The position numbers were made by a program, and so were the translations under genes. A stretch of 64,000 bases of DNA. It comes from Shewanella subflava. Lineage in GTDB: Bacteria; Pseudomonadota; Gammaproteobacteria; Enterobacterales; Shewanellaceae. This document shows, in pieces, positions 62,257-64,000 of this stretch. The notes beneath the pieces are model-generated. The model saw nothing but the letters and a program-made list of their open reading frames with translations. It made no database searches and was not told the origin of the DNA. Within the stretch, counting starts at the first letter, position 1. Each line of letters begins with the position of its first letter. The stretch covers positions 62,001 to 126,000 of the forward strand of contig NZ_JAPDMX010000003.1 of NCBI RefSeq assembly GCF_025971955.1. The letters run 5' to 3'.

Positions 62257-62799
62257 CTACTTTAAACGTTTTGGAATAATACGCTTAGTGGTGGTTTTTT
62301 TCTTGGCGACATTGTCATTAGACAGTTTAATCACTCCTTTTTGCAGCATTAAGCTGTTTGGGTAGGTCATAACATCGCCTGAGTCGCGTTTAATTAAGAT
62401 ATGAAACAGAGATATTTCAACAATGATGCCCGACATATCTTCATCTTTATCAACAATTTTTATGCGATCGCCAATACGGTAAGGGAAGACAAAAAAGATC
62501 AACACTCCAGCCGTAATATTGCTTAAAATCGACCATTGGGCGAATAAGGCTACCCCTAAAACGGCAAAAGCCGATGACACAAACAGTGATACTTCTTGGT
62601 AACCCAATCCTAATGAAATCGCGATAACCGATAGGGTGACAAAAAACATAAAGTATGAAATGAGTCGGGTGACCAATCGACTTCGAACTTCGTTAACCTG
62701 CTTTTTGATAGCTTGGGTTTTTATCCACTTTTTTAGTTGACGCTGAGCGATAACAAATATGCCTAAGTACAACAACACCATCACAATTTGATTCAACAT
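62257..62799 (-). CDS. Short MscS-type mechanosensitive channel
   Basis: 180 residues, far shorter than E. coli MscS (286). Helices at about 4-20, 46-66 and 74-100; the last carries the pore pattern SSAFAVLGVALFAQWSILSN. The beta domain is present (FFVFPYRIGDRIKIV, then DVMTYPNSLMLQKGVI), but the usual C-terminal alpha/beta domain is missing, replaced by a short basic tail (KKKTTTKRIIPKR). It probably still makes a membrane pore, as the beta domain is the vestibule core. A full-length paralogue is at 18.4 kb. Confidence 0.85.
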   Translation of the reverse strand: MLNQIVMVLLYLGIFVIAQRQLKKWIKTQAIKKQVNEVRSRLVTRLISYFMFFVTLSVIAISLGLGYQEVSLFVSSAFAVLGVALFAQWSILSNITAGVLIFFVFPYRIGDRIKIVDKDEDMSGIIVEISLFHILIKRDSGDVMTYPNSLMLQKGVIKLSNDNVAKKKTTTKRIIPKRLK

Positions 62800-63139
62800 A
62801 ACCTACCTTCAAGTAATACTGTCTCTTTAGCTCTATATGATCCGCTATAATACGATCTTTGCATTATTTTGGCTCGCTGAATTTAGAACTTGTTGAACTT
62901 GCGTTGTTTTATATTCAGTGGTTTGACCGAGGTAAAAAGTGGCTTCTTGCTGACATGACATAGTGACTCATCATAAAGGCGAGATGCGCGGTCAATCATC
63001 AACAAACAGGGTCTTAATATGCGCCCCGATGCCATTTATGGCTAAGTGTGTTTAACTGAAATTCGAATAGCCGTAATTCAAAACTTACCTGACTCAATGA
63101 CGATGATTTTTCTTGAAATATCTCAGTCGCCCAACTCAC
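62800..63139. promoter_or_regulatory. Divergent intergenic region upstream of the spermidine-synthase-like gene
   Basis: 340 bases with no ORF. A TATAAT box lies at 62849-62854 in a TATAATACGATC context. Purpose of the rest unknown. Confidence 0.4.
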
Positions 63140-63183
63140 CGCTCTGTGAAGGAGCGATGAACAATATGGAATCCTATGTCTGA
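63140..63183 (+). promoter_or_regulatory. Leader hairpin and 8-codon mini-ORF overlapping the start of the spermidine-synthase-like gene
   Basis: CGCTC (63140-63144) pairs with GAGCG (63152-63156), which holds part of AAGGAG. That ribosome site is correctly placed for ATG 63157, which opens the mini-ORF MNNMESYV with stop TGA at 63181-63183, overlapping the main ATG at 63176. Translation of the gene may thus be coupled to the mini-ORF. A weak GGAA at 63168 could also serve the main start. Confidence 0.45.
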
Positions 63184-63922
63184 TTATAAAGTGTTACATA
63201 CCAGTAAAGATGAGTTTGGTGACTTATTTGTACTTGATGATGGCCATTTTCGCGTTTTATCATTTGGTGATAATGATGAGCAAAGTAAAATGGATAAAAC
63301 TGAGCCACATGTGCCCCAACATACTTATGTACAAGCGATGTTGGCGGTATTAATGGCTAAGCAGCCTAAAAGTGTCATGATTTTGGGCTTAGGTGGCGGT
63401 GCGTTAGTGCATGCGTTGCGTCATTATGATGCGGCAATAAAAATCACTGCGGTCGAAATTCGTGAGCAAGTTATTCATGCTGCTAAACGATTTTTTCAAT
63501 TGCCTACAGGCAAAAAGTTAACCTTAGTTCATCAGGATGCAGTTAGCTTTATCAAGGCCGGTGACTTTAAAAAAACCGATATTCTATTTGTTGATATCTA
63601 CAGTGAAAAAGGGGTTGATCCTCAATTACTGTCTGCCGAATTTACTCAATATTGTCATCAAACGCTCAAATCTGAAGGGATTTTAGTCCTAAATTGCTGG
63701 AAAGAGCATCGTAATAACGCTGCATTATTGCACCATCTTCAACAACATTTCAGTCATGTTGAAGCCTGTTTAACTGGTGGAGGGAATTGGGTGGTATTTG
63801 CTACCAATCAAAGCCAGGGCTTATCGGCCATGAGCAATAAAGCTAATCAACAAGCCTTAAGCCAAGCGATAGCGGTTAATGTTCATCGGGTGTTAACCCG
63901 TTTTGAGCCATGGGAGTCATAG
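63176..63922 (+). CDS. Spermidine synthase-like methyltransferase-fold protein
   Basis: 248 residues. The Rossmann core is clear: SVMILGLGGGALVHALRH (motif I), ITAVEIREQVIHAAKRFF (acidic binding residue), LTLVHQDAVSFI and DILFVDIYSEKG. These fit the polyamine-synthase family (PF01564). The typical N-terminal substrate-gating strand is short and the usual catalytic Asp pair (D-x-x-x-D) reads DIYSEKG, so true aminopropyl transfer is unproven. No S-adenosylmethionine decarboxylase gene is in the window. Leader mini-ORF and hairpin precede it. Confidence 0.82.
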   Translation: MSDYKVLHTSKDEFGDLFVLDDGHFRVLSFGDNDEQSKMDKTEPHVPQHTYVQAMLAVLMAKQPKSVMILGLGGGALVHALRHYDAAIKITAVEIREQVIHAAKRFFQLPTGKKLTLVHQDAVSFIKAGDFKKTDILFVDIYSEKGVDPQLLSAEFTQYCHQTLKSEGILVLNCWKEHRNNAALLHHLQQHFSHVEACLTGGGNWVVFATNQSQGLSAMSNKANQQALSQAIAVNVHRVLTRFEPWES

Positions 63923-63926
63923 TGAG

Positions 63927-64000
63927 GTGGCTTTATCTATTAGTCATCCGGTTAATGTTGAGATGAATCAAAAAATCGATAACGCCTCTCTGTTAAATCA
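63927..64000 (+). CDS. Possible 5' end of a further gene
   Basis: From GTG 63927 the frame reads VALSISHPVNVEMNQKID and stays open to the window edge. There is only a weak purine-rich stretch (AGTGAG) upstream, and it starts five bases after the preceding stop. A later ATG at 63963 is also in frame. Too short to identify. Confidence 0.3.
   Translation, partial: MALSISHPVNVEMNQKIDNASLLN

Noticed and set aside
1..64000. CRISPR arrays, rRNA genes, prophage or integron structures
   Set aside because: No regularly spaced repeats, rRNA sequence, integrase or phage structural genes were seen on either strand.

Overview
The window is a contiguous stretch of AT-rich gammaproteobacterial chromosome that reads as Shewanella. 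The evidence is a tetrahaem periplasmic flavocytochrome c fumarate reductase next to an LdhA-type lactate dehydrogenase, the order rapA - phoH - arcS (ArcS being the Shewanella-type Arc sensor kinase), a GlyGly-CTERM subtilase, isolated cheD, and many signalling genes. The species is not fixed by the sequence; a cold-water, low-GC Shewanella is an inference. I see no prophage, CRISPR array or complete IS. Apart from one small MITE-like element and its shrunken relative, the region looks like core genome.

Layout. 1-3.7 kb: 3' end of a TsdA-type cytochrome, a Cys-rich CWC protein, an SRPBCC protein, an AGCS sodium/amino-acid symporter and a lipoprotein. 3.9-13.4 kb: a bacterial relative of the MATCAP/KIAA0895 peptidase family, a PDC-sensor membrane protein behind a sigma54-like promoter, a TorF-type porin, an HU protein, a double-receiver protein, several conserved unknowns and an EAL-CBS-GGDEF protein. 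13.5-20 kb: TraB/GumN protein, CheD, CmoM, MaoC-like hydratase, YdhF-type aldo/keto reductase, MscS channel. 20-25.9 kb: MITE-like element, small zinc-ribbon and membrane proteins, a zinc-uptake-like operon (His-rich outer-membrane protein, binding protein, permease, no ATPase), PlsC, RraB. 26-30 kb: diguanylate cyclase + receiver-CheC operon, enoyl-CoA hydratase behind a FadR-like operator, DUF3530. 30.4-44.6 kb: RapA, PhoH behind a Pho box, ArcS, a metalloprotease, a Ser/Thr kinase, a Cys-rich protein behind an FNR-type promoter, TPMT. 44.7-50.2 kb: two tandem porins, TcdA, a histidine kinase. 50.3-52.1 kb: SieB-like protein, a 45-aa DUF3149 protein behind an FNR+CRP promoter, tRNA-Leu(CAA), a decayed gene remnant. 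52.1-64 kb: GlyGly-CTERM subtilase, AsnC, RluA, two membrane proteins, fumarate reductase, LdhA, dienelactone hydrolase, small MscS channel, spermidine-synthase-like protein with a leader mini-ORF.

How it works together. A redox theme runs through the window: ArcS, fumarate reductase and LdhA are genes of the anaerobic switch, and I find FNR- or CRP-type sites with class-II spacing (centre at -41.5 from a good -10 box) in front of two small uncharacterised genes and fccA. A second theme is signalling through c-di-GMP and receivers. The most promising new observations are regulatory: two FNR-type promoters driving tiny unknown proteins, a textbook-spaced Pho box ahead of the PIN-PhoH gene, a FadR-like operator, a TA-flanked MITE-like element with strong internal fold, and a mini-ORF/hairpin leader on the spermidine-synthase-like gene.
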